From Platanthera guangdongensis (taxonomy: Eukaryota; Streptophyta; Magnoliopsida; Asparagales; Orchidaceae): 64,000 nucleotides of DNA. Shown here piece by piece: positions 21,591 to 32,148 of the stretch. Under the pieces are notes generated by a model. That model had not been told where the DNA came from and searched no databases. It worked only from the letters and a program-made list of their open reading frames with translations. Where the stretch lies: NCBI GenBank assembly GCA_039583875.1, contig CM077151.1, positions 105,542,609-105,606,608 of the forward strand, given 5' to 3'. The first letter of the stretch is position 1, and every line of letters starts with the position of its first letter. The translations under genes and the position numbers were made by a program.

Positions 21591-22597
21591 ACAAGCTTGC
21601 CCTCAAGCTTGGTCTGTAGTGACGGTCGGTGTCGGGTCTCCTGTGTCAGTGTCAACATCCAGTTCGGCAGCCGGGTCGTCTACCTCCAGCCAGAGGAGGC
21701 GTTTGCAGTGATGTCCCCAAAAGAATGTCCCGTCGCAGTTGTAACAGAGGCCCTTGGCACGACGGTCACTCAGCTCTTATGGCGACAATCGGCGAATGGC
21801 AGCAGGGCGGTCGATGTCGTGTTTCTGGCCGAGGAGACTGACAGTGGCCAAAGACAGAGGGTGCGAAGTACGATGGGCCCGTAGGTGTCCCGACGATGTA
21901 GATGAGGGCGGTGCAAGAACAGACGCTTCTCGTAGACGCGAGCGAAGCTCATTGCAATGGTTAGATTTGCGGGTGCCTGAGATTCCACATCAATGCGGAG
22001 GCGCTCATGAAGTCCCGCTGTGAAAAAGGACACCAGTTGTGTCGGAAGAGCGGCGATCGTGCGAGCCAGGTGGACTTGAAACTGCTCGATGTACTTGTCG
22101 ATCGGACTGGTCTGTCGGAGGGAAATGAGATCCACCAAGGGATTGCTGTGTAGCGGTGGGCCGAAGCGGAGGGTGCAGTTTACCTTGAAGTCGTCCCAAG
22201 ATAGGAGAGGTTTCTATTGTTGCAGATGGGAAAACCAAAGTTGCACGGAGCCCAGCTGGTGGAAGGCAACAATATTGAGCCACTCTTCACAAAGAGGGCG
22301 TTGGTGGGCGAAGAACTACTCGCAACGAGAGAGCCAGGTTAAGGGGTCTTCATGGCCGTCGAATATGGGAAAATCCAGCCGCAAGTATCGTGGCACCCCA
22401 CCGTTCTCGTGTTGCGGGGGAAAAAATTTTGGCAGGGTTGGCGGGATTGGCGCCTCACTGGAGGAGCCCGTCGTCGGATGGGTCGGTCGGTTGGCCGCTA
22501 GTTTGGTGTTGACGACGGCAATGAGGGCGTTGTTGTTATCTGTGAGGAGCTTGTCGAGGGACTCGAAAACTTGCGAGAGGGAGGGTTGGTCGGCCAT
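21590..22597 (-). pseudogene. Gag of E (chromovirus), frameshifted
   Basis: Gag starts MADQPSLSQVFESLDKLL at 22597. 22316-22597 gives the N-terminal part up to FDGHEDPLTWLSRCE, the entry to the capsid domain. Capsid continues in another frame through about 22005-22283 and then 21770-22138 (SPIDKYIEQFQVHLART, HERLRIDVESQAPANL). The knuckle reads CYNCDGTFFWGHHC: the Cys residues stay but the His position reads Phe. Frame changes near 22310 and 22140 inactivate it. No coding for protease follows. Confidence 0.8.
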
Positions 22598-24440
22598 CGC
22601 GTAGGACGAAATTAGAGGGTTGTCTGGAGGGAGTGGAGGAAGAAGTGTCCAGCGGTAGAAGTAGTCTGGTAGAGGCGGCGATCAAGGGGCCTCCGTCAAT
22701 GGAAGAGCCGAGAAGGATGCGCGGGGAAGAGGGGTCGGTGGCGGAGGCGAGAAGAGAACCGCCCTCCCCCCCCCCATTGAGTGAGGAGCCAAGGAGAATC
22801 GTCAGCGAAAGGAGCGGATCGGCCCCAAGTGGGCGGAGCGGGGCTTGTTGGGTTTTGCTAGGCAGAGCGGAATTCGTCGAAATCTCTCGGCTATACTCGA
22901 CGAATTCAAGACTATTCGTCGAAATCTCTTGGTTATACTCGATGAATTTCCCTTATCTGGAGGGAGTGGAGGAAGAAGTGTCCAGCGGCAGAAGTAGTGT
23001 GGTAGAGGCGGCGATCAAGGGGCCTCCGTCAATGGAGGAGCCGAGAAGGATGCGCGGGGAAGAGGGGTCGGTGGAGAAGGAGAGAAGAGAACCCCCAATG
23101 AGTGAGGAGCCAAGGAGAATCGTCGGCGGAAGTAGCGGATTGGCCCCGAGTGGGCGGAGCGGTGCTTGTTGGGTTTTGCTATACGTCACAACACTTGTGC
23201 GCAGCGGAATTGGAACAAGAAAACCCAAAATAAATTCGAATATAGCGATGAACATTGATCAAGAAATAAAATGACTATTAATAAAACTATACCTTTGAGA
23301 GATTGAGTCAATACTCAACTAAGGTGCTCCGAATGATTCCAAAGAACGGCAACGACTGTATTTCCGAGCGTAGAATACTGTTCACGCCTATACGGATATC
23401 CACACGAGCACGGAGAACTCTAGACTCTTGTCACACAAGATCTAAGTCGGAATAAGGCTTGCCCTCAACGTCTCCACGGACTACTAGATCCGTTCAAGGA
23501 GAGGCGGCGGTGACGAGTACAACGCTTAGGAAACGATTTCCGGCGACGTAAAGGAACGACAGACGGTCGGCGGCGAGATCGGCGTTCACGGCCTTGGAGG
23601 AACTGTTCGTCGGGAGGAGGAAGAAGCTGACTCACGATTAGGTCAAAACATATCGTATGTCCTTCGGATCACTGTACATATCGTATATATACGTAGTGCC
23701 GAACCAGCCGATAACCGCAGACCACGCCGAAACGGACTTAAAGGAAATAAACTGGATGAAATAGAATCGTCGAGTATTCACGTCGATATTCAACGAATCA
23801 AAAGTTATTCGTCGAAATAACACGAGTATACTCGACGAATCGAGACAGGGCAACTCGTCTAAGTATTAAGGCGATATTCGACGAATCGGGGTCTAACTCG
23901 TCGAATCTGTCATGACGATACTCTACGAACCACGTACAATTCGTCGAGATAACATAACGATACTTGACGAATTCATACCAATTCGTTTAGATGTCACGAC
24001 TATACTCGACAAATTCAAGATTATTCGTCGAAATCTCTCGGCTATACTCGACGAATTTCCCTTAGATTCTTCCGACCACATACCTGATGACCCATATTCA
24101 CAATATAGGTCCTGGAACAAAAATCCTTCACGTCCAGAACGTCATAGGTTTGGTCCTTCACTCATATCACATATGAGCAAGTCCAACACAAACATTTCCA
24201 ACTTCTCCAATGCTTTTATGTGCGACCCCATAGACTCATATTGCGTTGGCAGTGAGGCTACATGTTTGATCACTTCTAGATCACCATGGTAATACCAACA
24301 TGGCTGATGTCGGTCGGATCGAGTGCGGGGAAGCCGACACAGTGCGGCTAGGGAGGTGGTGGCCCGGATCGGGGCAGTCGGCGGCGTCCGGATGGAGCGG
24401 TGGTGGAGAAGCTTCGCGGTCGGCCGGTGAGAGGACAAGT
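22598..24440 (-). other. Leader of E with a tandem duplication and an inserted segment
   Basis: A block of about 235 bases (22622-22859) is repeated at 22957-23181. After the second copy comes a foreign-looking segment X (23182-24062) rich in CGTCGAATA/TTCGACGA words. After the first copy only about 97 bases of X remain, its ends joined at GCGGAATTCG. So leader plus X was duplicated in tandem and one X then lost its middle. The last 380 bases before the primer site encode nothing I can name. Confidence 0.6.
23750..24062. repeat. Array of ATTCGTCGAA / ACTCGACGAAT words in segment X
   Basis: About a dozen copies of ATTCGTCGA, CTCGACGAAT and close variants alternate at roughly 20-40 base spacing, with neighbouring copies often in inverted order. 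Two of these words survive in the shortened copy at 22870-22950. The architecture resembles the palindromic arrays in the SIRE-like LTRs. Confidence 0.75.
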
Positions 24441-24456
24441 CCCTCCGATACCAAGT
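24440..24456 (-). promoter_or_regulatory. Primer-binding site of E
   Basis: Minus-strand TTGGTATCGGAGG adjoins the 5' LTR end CGTAACA and resembles the Met-tRNA site TGGTATCAGAGC with one change. Confidence 0.7.
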
Positions 24457-24859
24457 TGTTACGAGTCTGTGATTGAAAATGTGTGCGTCGGGGAAGAGGA
24501 GGGAAGTCCTCAAGGGAGGAGGAAGTCCTCAAGGGAGGAGGAACTCCGACAAGCTATGGCGGCGGCGGCCTACGGCGTGCGACTCGGCGGAGGAGGGGTG
24601 TGCGGGAATCGCATGACTCGCGATTTTTTTAGAGGCGGCTAGGGCACAGGCGGGCAATCCGTAAAAAGGGGGGGAAATTAGAGAGAGGAAAAAGAGATTC
24701 AAAATAAAAATTACTTCTTGTTTGTCTACCCCCCATGGTTCACCCCATCGAATATTAATAGTCAAATGCCCCCTCCTTGGGCTTAGACACGGATGATCAA
24801 AATACGCAATAATAATATGATAAAAGTGTGATATGCGCGATGAAGGTGGGACCGTAACA
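24457..24859 (-). repeat. 5' LTR of E
   Basis: 403 bp, with inverted ends TGTTACG and CGTAACA. A short local duplication (GGAAGTCCTCAAGGGAGGA twice) distinguishes it from the 3' LTR. Confidence 0.9.
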
Positions 24860-24864
24860 CATTA

Positions 24865-25291
24865 ATAACAGGCGAGGCGCTAGTCGGAGTAGGCAAGATC
24901 GAACAAAAAGGGAAAGCGATAGGCGGGCTGGCAGAATCGAGCGGGAGCTGTGGAGTGGCGAGGGCGGCAGTTCGATAGCGGGGTTGATGGAGGTAGTGAA
25001 TGCCCGAATCGACAGAAGCAAGGAACACTAGGATCGATGGAAGTAGTGGGCGGTTGGATTGACTATTCGGTGGAAAGTGGAAACAACGGCTGCAAGGAAC
25101 GGCTTTTCCTATAAAAGAACAGTGATACACACACGGGCGGTCGGTAGGTCAGAGCAAAATGATACAATCTCAGAGGGGAATCTGGCAAGAGGAAGGGCCG
25201 ACGGTGGTGAGGGAGAAGAGATGGATTAGGGTTGAGAAGAAGACTTAAGGAGCAGCACTGAAAATCCATTCATCCAAAGATAAACCATAAT
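24865..25291 (-). other. Resumed F sequence, no coding recognised
   Basis: This continues F beyond E's right target duplication. It is GC-rich at first and becomes AT-rich near 25260. I see no domain. TATA-like CCTATAAAAG lies at about 25109. Confidence 0.4.
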
Positions 25292-25505
25292 ACAAGCATA
25301 CAAAATCCTTTATAGCAGCAGAGTAAGAATAGCAAAATTCGATATGCAAATAGTAAAAACAAACAACATTGAAATAAAAATAATCAAGTAGATCAAGCAT
25401 CGTCGGTCTCTTCCACGATCGGTGGACTATTATTCGTCGCCCTCCTACACGTGTAGACTTGCCATGACATCACGTCGGCATGCATACGTCTCGCTGGCTT
25501 GCATG
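25292..25505. repeat. Direct repeat, right copy (chromovirus pol end)
   Basis: Counterpart of 19285-19490, about 80 percent alike by eye, with the same order of the AT-rich line, the TCAAGTAGATCAAGCATCG line and the pol-end codons. Confidence 0.75.
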
Positions 25506-26424
25506 ACCGTAACAACCATTCGAATCATCCAGTTTTTTTGGTTAAGATCTTGCTCTCGTTGCAGCCTAGCCCACAATTTCTTCTTTGCGCCTGCACCTCT
25601 TGCGGCCTCTTATTTGAGACTGCACCTCTACATCAGGTCTCTGCCCTCCATCTTTGCATTTCCAAATCCCTCCCTCCCTGCTGCTTTATAGTCCTCTCTG
25701 CCGGGAGTCATCTCTACTTCTACTTGCGTAATCTGATCCTGTTCGTGCGACCTGCGAGATCGCTAATACTTTGTATGCATTACTCATGTTCTTGTGACTT
25801 GTGAATTGTGATCCTGCTTCTCTGCACCCTACGACCTCCAGTACCGCATCTTGAGATGCTAGGTGTCCACCGCTCTTTCTTTCTTGCCTGCGCGCACCGC
25901 TTGTTCCCGCTGCCTTTCTTCCCTGAGGCTGCCTTGTCTCTAACTGCGATTGAGCCTCTGCTCTCACGCTCGTGCTTTGATCGGACTAGATCATTGTTGA
26001 TAGAGCTTTGCTCGCACCCGCTCGTTGCCCGCTTGCTTCCAATCACCCTCTACTCACCGCTGCTTAAGCCCGCTCACTTCCAAGCGACATCTGCTCGTCG
26101 TGCTTATTGTTGCTCATATCACCTGCTATGTGTGACTACTCTCATTGAGTCCGTGCACCACAACCCGCAACCTGAGCTTGCATCCCAAGTTCGTACTGGA
26201 TCTCGCCAGGCAGCTTACCCTAGCTTGCATCCAGGGCTCGTCTGCGACTGCTATCACCATGACCACGCCCGACTGCTCCCCTTATTCTCGTGTGTTGTTA
26301 TCGTGCTCGCTGCTTGAACCAGATCACATCTTTGTTGCACATGTGCTCGCTGAACCTGTGTTCTCCACAACTTTCTCTGCTCCTTCTGTTCACAGCTACT
26401 TGAGTCTGGTTCCCGCTGCTCTCC
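25506..26424. other. Pyrimidine-rich stretch before G, nothing recognised
   Basis: Several medium open frames occur on both strands, but none reads as a known domain and none has a convincing start. It may be the decayed 5' end of G (leader and N-terminal gag). No LTR or primer site could be found here. Confidence 0.4.
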
Positions 26425-27052
26425 ATGGGGACTCTAGCTTTGCTTCCCCGCTCTGCAACTCGACCTTCCTCCAATGGTCCCTACACTGAACTCGATATCT
26501 TATGGGATGAACTTAGGCAACTGCGGGAGCTACTTAACTACCCAACTCGTACCATGGCCACTTCCATGCCAGCCTCACTTCTTTCCCTCTTGGCTCCTTT
26601 TGGATTATGGACTCCAGAGCCACCAATAAAAAATCTTTATAAAAACCCTCTCTCTACACAGATGCTCTTGCCCCCAATTTTATCACAGTTTGAATGGCGC
26701 TACCAGCCCTGTTTCAGGATGCGACGATGATGTTGTGACTCCCTTTCTTCACGCTATGTTTGTCATCTCTCCGACTCTGTCTTTAATCTCCTATTTGTCA
26801 GCCGCCTTATTCAAGAACATGGTTGTTTCATTGCTTTTACCTCGTCTTCTTTTGTTATGTAGGATCGATGAATGCGGCGTGTCATTGGTACCGGTCGACT
26901 GTCAAATGGGCTCTACATTTTGGACATTCCCATGTTCACATTATCCTTGGTTACTTTTGTTGACTAACATCTCCTACTCTCCTCCAAAAAGCTCTTCTTG
27001 ATTTTTTGTTTACTGAGTTTCAATGTGAAACTTACATTTATGGCAAGCAACG
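26425..27052 (+). pseudogene. Gag end, protease and pre-integrase of G
   Basis: A gag motif LDILWDELRQLR lies near 26490. The protease line follows near 26605 as WIMDSRATNK, with the Gly after the catalytic Asp-Ser changed to Arg. Further on, the frame NGATSPVSGCDDDVVTPF is the typical copia stretch between protease and integrase. Frame changes and stops occur between these pieces. Confidence 0.7.
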
Positions 27053-28099
27053 TTGATCTACCTTCCCCCTTATTATTCTCAGAGCTCTACTCCATTTGAC
27101 TTGGTCCACTCGGATATTTGTGTTCCGTGTAAATATGCTAGTTTGTTTGGCTTTCAGTACTTTCTGACTATTATTGATCATTCTCGCATCATCTGGTTAT
27201 ACTTACTACGTTATCGCTTTGTGTTGTTGCAGTGCTTCTGCTCCTTCATCGTCGAAACACGTTCTTAATTCTTGAGCACCATTAAAATTTATAACACTGA
27301 TAATGCTCGTGAGTATACTAGTTGCGACTTTCAAGACACATGTAATCTTCTCGGCATTCTCCATCAGACATCTTGTGTCTATACACCTCAACAAAATGGT
27401 GTCGCCGAGCGGAAGAACCGTCACCTTCTAGATGTTGCTCGCTCACATATGTTTCAAATGCAAATTCCAAAGAAGTATCTATACTTTACTGTTTTTACCG
27501 CGTGCTATTTAATTAATCACATACCGTCGACCGTCCTCGACATTGCTACTCCCTTCTTTTTTTCTTATCCTTCCACACCTCCCTTCTTCATTCCTCCTGT
27601 TGATAAGTTCACTCCTCGTACTACCAAGTATATCTTCGTGGGGTACTCTTGTATACAAAAAGGTTATGCGTGTCATTCTTCAACTATTGGGAAAACAATC
27701 ACTTGTGCGGATGTTACCTTCTTTAATGATCAACCGTTTTACTCTGCGCTTCCTCCTGCTATATCTTCAGATGCTTTCCCACGTCCGACTGTTCCCACTG
27801 ACACTTCTCCTCCCTTACTTCCTACCACTCCTTCTGTGCTCCCCTCTCCTCTACAAGTGTACCCTCACCGTCTTCCTCGGTTTGATGCTCTGCGGCCGTT
27901 GTCGTCTACTGATGTTGCTCCTCCGACTGTTCATCTGCCTATGGTTCCCTCCCAAGATGCGTACTCTTCTACTGCTCACCATCTCGCTAATTATGTATCC
28001 TTGCAATGCCTTTCTTCCCCCATTTCCACTTTTGAAGTGTCTTTGTCCTTTGTTTTTGCCTCGTCTTCTATGAAGGAGGCTTTTCAGCATTCGGGATGA
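27053..28099 (+). pseudogene. Integrase of G (copia)
   Basis: The first piece (27053-27268) has the core entry STPFDLVHSDICVPC and YFLTIIDHSRIIWLY. After a stop at about 27268 the second piece (27272-28099) has YNTDNAREYTS and PQQNGVAERKNRHLL, supplying the second Asp and the Glu of the DDE triad. A Pro/Ser/Thr-rich linker typical of copia elements follows. The triad is intact, but the frame is interrupted. Confidence 0.85.
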
Positions 28100-29034
28100 C
28101 AGACGACAATGAATGAGGAAATGGTAGCTCTATGAGCCAATCACACATGGGGCTTTGTTCCCCTTCCTCCCGGACATTCTTCGGTTGGTTGTAAATGAGT
28201 TTTTACCATCAAGCGTCACTCTGATGGGACAATTGAGCACCTCTAAGCTTGTCTTATTGCTCGTGGCTTCACTCAACAACATGACCTTGATTATGTAGAG
28301 ACGCTCTCTCCTGTTGCTATGCTCAATACCGTTCTAGTAGTAATATCTTTAGCGGTTCATAGATAATGTCCATTTCACCATCTCGACATATAAAATTCCT
28401 TTCTCAATGGTTATCTTATGGAAACCGTGTACATGCAACAACCTACTGGTTATGAAACTGCAAGGGAGTCTCTGGTGCGTCTCCTCAAGAAATCTCTTTA
28501 CGACCTCAAGCTGTCCTCATGGACATGGTTTGACAAATTCAACAAAGTTGTTTATGATGTCTGCTTTAGTCAGAGCTCTGTCGACTTCTCCATGTTTATT
28601 TGTCGCCATCCAAAAGGCACATTGATACTTTTTGTCAATGTTGATGACATTCTTCTAACATGGGATGACATCTCTGACATCATTTTGGTCAAAAAAGCAT
28701 TATACCTCATAGTTTCAGACTAAATATTTTGGTCTTCTTTCATAATTTTTGGGTATCGAGGTTGCTTGTTGTCCTAATGACCCTGTCTTATCTCAATGGA
28801 AATATCGCCTCGAACTTCTTCGCGATGCAGGCTATTTAGGATATAAGCCTACTGACATTTAAATGCCAATAAAAAATTATGCGCCCATGCCTCCGACAAT
28901 GATTTGCTTCTTCTAAACTGGAGTACTACCGTCATTTGGTTGATAAACTTATTTATCTCACTGTCACGCAATCAGATATATCCTTTGCTGTCTGAGTTGT
29001 CACCCGTTTTACGCATACCCTTCAGAACTCTCTT
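28100..29034 (+). pseudogene. Reverse transcriptase of G (copia), broken
   Basis: Starting just after the integrase linker, the plus strand reads the RT fingers (NHTWGFVPLPPG, LIARGFTQQHDLDYVETLSP) with several stops. 28418-28723 gives the palm (SLYDLKLSSWTWFDKFN) and a catalytic line FVNVDDILLTW in which both Asp remain. The C-terminal part, with DISFAV near 28976, leads to the RNase H connection and is cut at 29034. Confidence 0.82.
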
Positions 29035-29082
29035 TGTATAACCCGTAATTCGTCGAGATCAGAGATGCCTGAGGACGACTCA

Positions 29083-29396
29083 GAAGGCCTCTCCCACCTG
29101 GGGCAAGTTGAGAAGACCTCGCCCACTTGGGGTGAGTTGAGAAGGCCGCGCCCACCTGGGGAGAGTTGAGAAGGCCGCGCCCACCTGGGGCAGGTTGAGA
29201 TGGCCTCGCCCACCTGGGGCAGGTTGAGATGGCCTCGCCCACCTGGGGCAGGTTGAGATGGCCTCGCCCACTTGGGGCGAGTTTGGAAGACCTCGCTCAC
29301 CTGGGGCGAGGTGAGAAGGCCTCGCCCACCTGGAGCGAGTTGAGAAGGCTTCACCCATCTGGGGCGAGTTGAGAAGAACCCACCCATCGGGAGCGA
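29083..29396. repeat. 29-bp minisatellite, about 11 units
   Basis: Units follow GAAGGCCTCGCCCACCTGG plus GGCGAGTTGA with few changes. Period 29 means the three forward frames are used in turn; open frames across it on the minus strand are by-products. Confidence 0.92.
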
Positions 29397-29501
29397 GCTT
29401 AGTTTTTCACCTCATCTCAGACCATTCAGGCCTGTGAATATCATTTTTGTTGGGGCAGGAGCGGCTATTCGCAGACCATACCCCCTGGATTTAGATTTTC
29501 C

Positions 29502-29509
29502 TATAAATA
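29502..29509 (+). promoter_or_regulatory. TATA box of L
   Basis: TATAAATA in the context CCTATAAATAGGACCCC, nearly the same as the TATA context of H's LTR. Confidence 0.6.
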
Positions 29510-29541
29510 GGACCCCATGACACAAGTAAAAGGGACCTTAA

Positions 29542-29559
29542 CCCCCCCCCCCCCCCCCC
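29542..29559. repeat. Run of 18 C
   Basis: Homopolymer tract just after the putative TATA of L. Its length may be uncertain in the assembly. Confidence 0.9.
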
Positions 29560-29814
29560 ATGAGTAGTGAGTTCACAGTCAACCTCACTTGTGTCGCGCT
29601 CAGCAATGGTTTTAGGAGGGGAAGTTCCTGTAGACTTTCGGGTGGCGAGACCTCCTCGCTGCAGCATGCGGGTCTTGTTTGTAGGCAGTCCAGAGCTATT
29701 CTTTTGATTCGGCACCTTCTTCTCACCATGTTTCCCGCGAGGCGGCCACTAAATCAGTAAGCTCTGGTAATCCCCCGGTCCGAACATCAGAGACCGATTT
29801 TCTTGGTTCCAACA

Positions 29815-30984
29815 CTCATCTCCAGGTCGTGGAATGTATTCTTAGGTGTCTGAAGAATGCCCTTGGATAAGGGATTCTTAGGCCTGACGTATTCCACGCA
29901 ATTTGGGAAGCACCCTTTGGTCTTTAAATTGCTGGCCAAGTCGTAGGTGCAGCTTCGTGAAATATTTTTGGTGGCATCTTGCCTGGGCCGCCATCCCAAC
30001 TCGTGCTTAGCTGGCTCGCCGTAGTCTATATGCTGAAACCGCCTGCCCCTGAGGCTACTCCGCTGAGGAATCTCGTGCCCACATCCTTGGATAATGTGCG
30101 CGCATCCAGGCAGTTGGACGGGTTTTGATCAGGTGGGGGATTTACATCCTCTATGTTGCGACTTGAGATGATTTCCTAGCCATTATATCGTCCTCTTCAG
30201 CTCGATCTTTTGATTCATTGCAGTTGTATTGCTATGCTGTCTATCAGTGCTGGCATACTCGGAATGACAGGGTGGACCACCAAGAGTATGCTACTCCAAC
30301 CATTATTGCAGCCAAGATTTTGACGTCTTTCACCCGATCATGTATGTATCCAACTTAGGAGCATTGGGGCACTTCTCAGCCTCCGCTGATGTCTCTTTCC
30401 AGCTCATGGTACCCCCCTCCCGGTTGGATAAAATTCAACATTGACGGCACCCTCACCTCCAACCGGCGGGTGTGGATTGATCTTGTAGCTTGTTATGATA
30501 TGAGGAAGGTGCTCTTTGCTGCATGATGTGTGTCCCTACACTGGGTTCCTGGTGGTGCTGAGTTGGAGGCTCTCTTGGCGCTCTGATGCTTCATATGACC
30601 TGTAGGCGGCTAAAGGGGCCTTAATGGAGGGGGATTGTCGTAATCTCATCTCTTACTGCATGGATAGCTTCAAAGGCGGGCAATAGGCCGACACTATCTG
30701 TGCCGCTTAGGACTTGGATTTCCTGTCTAACTTCACCCAAGTGCTTTTTCACCATATCCCTCGTGAGGCCAATAGGGTGGCCGACTTCCGTGCTAAAACT
30801 TCTTTGATCTCTGCATTTTATTGAAATGCTAATGATTGTAGTAATCCAGAGTTCCTTGAGTTTGCCATGAACGACCTGGACAACATCTTTCCTCTTGCTT
30901 AGCTGAATTGCTCACTTTTTTATCCTATAATACAAATGCAAGTTTCAGGGATAAGGGATTATGTACTAGCCTTCCTTTTCTCTG
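29815..30984 (+). pseudogene. 3' part of an L1-type LINE with plant RNase H domain
   Basis: Decayed plus-strand coding reads AVYQCWHTRNDRV near 30220, the linker that follows the RT zinc-binding part in plant LINEs. From about 30420 an RNase H of the plant LINE type follows: GWIKFNIDGTL, later ELEALLAL and HIPREANRVADFRAK. Many stops interrupt it. The 5' part (endonuclease and RT core) is missing, and no clear poly(A) tail is seen at the right junction with G. It separates G's RT from G's RNase H. Confidence 0.7.
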
Positions 30985-31415
30985 TATCTCTTTGCTTACT
31001 CTGATGTTGATTATGCCGGCTCTCTCAATGATCTTCGCACTATGAGTGGATTCAACACATATTATGGTTGGCATCTGGTCACCTGACGAAGCTAAAAGCA
31101 AACCGTCGTTGCACGCTCTTTTACCGAGACTGAGTATCTCTCAATGGCTTATACTATTTCTTATCATACATGTCTAGAGAGTATTCTTTCTGAATTGGGT
31201 ATCAAACATCCTTCTCCAACAGTCATTTTCTATGATAATCTAGCTGCTATCAAAATTGTTGAGAATCCCATGCTTCATAAGCGTACAAAACACATCGAAG
31301 TAGATGGTCATTTTGTCTGAGAAAATGTTCAAACTCGGAAGTTGATTTTACGCATGTGCCTGCTGTAAAACTAGTATCAAACATCATGATAAAGGCCTTA
31401 CATCGTCCTCTATAT
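30985..31415 (+). pseudogene. RNase H of G (copia)
   Basis: Resuming copia sequence reads YSDVDYAGSLNDLRTMSG, TETEYLSMAYT, IFYDNLAAIKI and HKRTKHIEVDGHFV, the full set of copia RNase H lines. Stops occur at the end of HFV and later. It ends at ALHRPLY, where H is inserted; the rest of the tail lies at 43594. Confidence 0.85.
31411..31415. repeat. Target site duplication of H, left copy (TATAT)
   Basis: Matches 43594-43598. The joined copia reading across it is continuous. Confidence 0.88.
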
Positions 31416-32094
31416 TGTACAACCCCGTGTCCGGCGAGCAAGGTCACCAGGGTCTAGGCAGATCGGGCTGAGGACAATAGGCGAGCTCGACAGCAAAGGA
31501 GACGAGCCCGAGCTCGGCATCCGTCGACCAGAGATCGACGATCGGCGACCCCGAGTTCGGCGTATGCCGAGCGAGACACAACTCGCGTCCTCGCAGTGGA
31601 GCTCGGCAGCAGTAGGCGAGCAGAACATGCCGAGGTGGTCAAAGCTCCCCTGCTCGCCTGGATGTATGAGGTACTTTTTACTGTTTTGCCCCCACTGGTC
31701 TGCCCATAGCCCTTCAAAACAGCGGAGTTTGGCTGTTGGTAGACCCAACCAAGGGTTTTTTGGTAATTTCAGGTCAGTTCTTTTGGTTATTGGCAGTCCG
31801 GATTTCAAAAACTATAAATAGGACCCAAGGGGTGCCCCAGAAAGCAGGTTCTTCCCTGCGCTCTCCTGGTTCCAATCTTCAAGTGCTTTCTGAGGGTACC
31901 TTAGCTCGGCTTCTGGCTAAGGAGGGGAAGCGCTCTGAGATCTTCCGGGTTTGTGGTGGGACCTCCCCCGCCGAGCCCTTGGGTCTGTGTCACCTCGTCT
32001 TCTTTGTTGTTTTGCTTGCAGGATCAAAGTAGGCTCGAGACCACCCCTTCCCCAAGGGCGAACTCCACGAGAGATCGAGGAATCAGTTTCAACA
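31416..32094 (+). repeat. 5' LTR of H
   Basis: 679 bp, same length as the 3' LTR. TATA box CTATAAATAGGACCC near 31812-31820. Differences from the 3' LTR are mostly transitions. Confidence 0.95.
31813..31820 (+). promoter_or_regulatory. TATA box of H's sense promoter
   Basis: TATAAATA in the 5' LTR, expected to drive the gag-pol transcript. Confidence 0.75.
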
Positions 32095-32112
32095 TTTTGG
32101 TGCGGTGAGCGT
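32095..32112 (+). promoter_or_regulatory. Presumed primer-binding site of H
   Basis: TTTTGGTGCGGTGAGCG follows the LTR directly, the place where the tRNA primer pairs. I could not assign the tRNA. Confidence 0.5.
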
Positions 32113-32148
32113 GGACTGTGGTCAGTGCAAAAAAGCTCCAGCGAGTTC

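Larger units (their letters stand above)
21163..24859 (-). mobile_element. Element E: gag-only chromovirus derivative
   Basis: E has two LTRs of about 400 bp (21163-21572 and 24457-24859), 5-bp CATTA duplications, a Met-tRNA-like primer site, a gag, and a polypurine tract. Gag ends at the zinc knuckle, and within about 110 bases the sequence reads the last residues of a chromovirus pol before the 3' LTR. Protease, RT and most of integrase are absent, so E must have moved with proteins from another element or been deleted after insertion. Its leader is swollen by a duplication and a foreign segment. Confidence 0.85.
19285..25505 (-). mobile_element. Element F: degraded chromovirus (Ty3/gypsy), split by E
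   Basis: Minus-strand gag, protease and fused pol fragments occupy 19371-21160. E is inserted at 21163 with CATTA duplications, and F resumes at 24865. No intact LTR pair was found. A segment of about 210 bases holding the end of pol (19285-19490) is present again at 25292-25505, so either F has a duplicated end or two related copies abut. Confidence 0.6.
29035..29814 (+). repeat. L: probable solo LTR of a Tat-like element
   Basis: It begins TGTATAACCCG and ends TTCCAACA, like H's LTR (TGTACAACCCCG ... TTTCAACA). It has a TATA box with the same context (CTATAAATAGGACCC) and is flanked by CTCTT and CTCAT, a possible 5-bp duplication with one change. It contains a 29-bp minisatellite and an 18-C run. 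No gag follows, hence solo LTR. Both ends are inferred from similarity. Confidence 0.55.

Noticed and set aside
25422..26489. Medium open frames in the pyrimidine-rich region before G
   Set aside because: Ser/Leu/Pro-rich frames on overlapping strands, with no domain and no consistent start.
29009..29387. Several overlapping minus-strand open frames rich in Gly-Arg-Gly and Pro
   Set aside because: They are read from the 29-bp minisatellite, whose period runs through all frames; no start context or domain.
29027..30990. Target duplication TCTCTTTG around the LINE piece
   Set aside because: The left copy overlaps the presumed start of the solo LTR L and no poly(A) tail adjoins the right copy, so the match is probably chance.
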